Below, in pieces: positions 19,873 to 20,223 of a stretch of DNA of 20,223 bases. Every line of letters begins with the position of its first letter. The first letter of the stretch is position 1. A program made the translations under genes and the position numbers. The stretch comes from a virus, in IMG/VR virus record IMGVR_UViG_3300046413_000500, positions 1 through 20,223 of that record; one strand, written 5' to 3'. Under the pieces are notes generated by a model. The model was not told the origin of the DNA. It did not search any database and worked only from the letters and a program-made list of their open reading frames with translations.

Positions 19873-19957
19873 TGGTGCCCAAGGTCGGATTCGAACCGAC
19901 ACTCCTTTCGAAACTGGATTTTGAATCCAGCGCGACTACCGATTTCGCCACTCGGGC
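19873..19957 (-). tRNA. tRNA-Leu (CAA anticodon)
   Basis: An 85-base class II tRNA with encoded CCA. Acceptor GCCCGAG/CTTGGGC, anticodon stem CTGGA/TCCAG around TTCAAAA (anticodon CAA), variable arm with TTTCGAAA, T-arm GTCGG-TTCGAAT-CCGAC, discriminator A. Reads UUG. Confidence 0.94.
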
Positions 19958-19959
19958 TA

Positions 19960-20100
19960 TATTAAGATGTACTGTCCGAAACTCACCTATGTTTCGCGTT
20001 CTCCCCGCAATCCAAGTTAGCGTGAAGGTAGGTTGTCGAGGCAGGATAATTCTAGTAAACACGCTAATGAATACTAGTCCAGCGACAATACATTTTAATA
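19960..20100 (-). other. Gene-free, richer-in-GC stretch with several paired segments (possible structured RNA)
   Basis: No convincing gene. Exact complementary pairs: 20017-20024 with 20060-20067 (eight), 20033-20038 with 20083-20088 (six, interleaved with the first, so a pseudoknot is possible), 20052-20057 with 20072-20077 (six), and 19977-19982 with 19991-19996 (six, eight-base loop). It lies between two tRNA(-like) genes, the position where T4 encodes its stable RNAs C and D. One frame from the ATG at 20093 to TGA at 19983 is open for 36 codons only if two TAGs are read. Confidence 0.35.
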
Positions 20101-20116
20101 TAGCATGATAAAACTC

Positions 20117-20187
20117 ATTGTAGGCAGGGCTCGAACCTGCATTCACCTCCATAATGAGGCTTTCCTAACCAATTAGAAGACTACGAG
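20117..20187 (-). pseudogene. Degenerate tRNA or tRNA-like element
   Basis: A 71-base element with a good T-arm (GCAGG-TTCGAGC-CCTGC), D-arm (TTCT/GGAA around AATTGGTTA) and five-pair anticodon stem (GCCTC/GAGGT), but the anticodon loop has six bases (ATTATG) instead of seven. The acceptor pairs in only five of seven positions and no CCA follows. If the missing base is at position 38 the anticodon would be TAT (Ile). Flanking AAACTC and GAGTTT can pair and extend the stem around a three-base bulge. Likely a decaying tRNA gene, or a tRNA mimic. Confidence 0.6.
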
Positions 20188-20223
20188 TTTGCCGAGGTCA
20201 TGACTCCCGACTATGGTCTGGGT

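Noticed and set aside
19839-20108. Plus-strand ORF containing VGFEPT
   Set aside because: Also antisense to a tRNA (19873-19957); no ribosome site and opposite to all real genes.
19841-20152. N-terminal extension of the SGNH hydrolase frame
   Set aside because: It reads through tRNA-Leu(CAA). The ATG at 19840 with its ribosome site gives a complete SGNH domain.
1-20223. CRISPR array, insertion sequence or transposase
   Set aside because: No regularly spaced direct repeats and no transposase-like protein were seen; the two inverted repeats have no linked recombinase.
20188-20223. Part of a further tRNA at the right edge
   Set aside because: No T-arm consensus or acceptor pairing can be shown in the 36 bases available.

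Overview
This window is an accessory region of a large, AT-rich tailed bacteriophage genome with T4-like habits, probably infecting a Gram-negative bacterium. The evidence is 48 tightly packed, mostly small genes all on the minus strand, stop/start overlaps of the ATGA and TAATG type, Shine-Dalgarno sites such as AAGGAG, a tRNA cluster with encoded CCA ends, and typical large-phage enzymes (RNA ligases, a polynucleotide-kinase-like P-loop protein, nicotinamide phosphoribosyltransferase, an NMN adenylyltransferase-Nudix fusion, a macro domain). No structural, replication or packaging gene is seen. The exact genus and host cannot be fixed from sequence alone.

Layout, from high to low coordinates (the direction of transcription): 20.2-18.6 kb holds a tRNA cluster: a degenerate tRNA-like element, tRNA-Leu(CAA), a tRNA with a CUA (amber) anticodon, and tRNA-Leu(UAG). 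Among them lie an SGNH hydrolase, a basic protein, a possible structured RNA and two long inverted repeats. 18.2-17.4 kb has a GNAT acetyltransferase and a small helical protein, closed by a strong terminator. 17.3-14.1 kb runs from a deaminase-fold protein to an RNA-repair group (Rnl1-like ligase, metallophosphoesterase, P-loop kinase). 14.1-11.3 kb carries a macro-domain protein followed by small membrane, zinc-ribbon and lipoprotein genes. 11.3-9.65 kb has small phage proteins. 9.6-5.7 kb is the most coherent block: NadM-Nudix, an RlmN-like radical SAM enzyme, a nucleoside-deoxyribosyltransferase-like protein and NadV, bounded by a promoter and a UUCG-loop terminator. 5.6-1.6 kb has a tyrosine-phosphatase-like protein, a SpoT/Mesh1-type HD hydrolase, a DUF3307 membrane protein, a release-factor-like protein without GGQ and several unknowns. 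1.55-0 kb has an HNH endonuclease, a small protein and the N-terminal part of an Rnl5-type RNA ligase.

Several genes fit one theme, repair of damage done by host defences. NadV plus NadM rebuild NAD+ from nicotinamide. Three RNA-repair proteins could mend cleaved tRNA. The macro domain could remove ADP-ribose, and the HD hydrolase could remove (p)ppGpp. This is inference from domain identity.

The least expected features are: (1) a repeated promoter form, TTTAAT-N10-12-TATAAT, without a normal -35 box, in some cases only six bases from an ATG so that the mRNA would be leaderless; (2) a candidate amber-suppressor tRNA in a window where none of 48 genes stops with TAG; (3) two inverted repeats of about 130 bp with 20-base arms that overlap gene ends; (4) RlmN-like and deoxyribosyltransferase-like genes inside an NAD salvage operon; (5) a release-factor-like domain without the GGQ catalytic motif.
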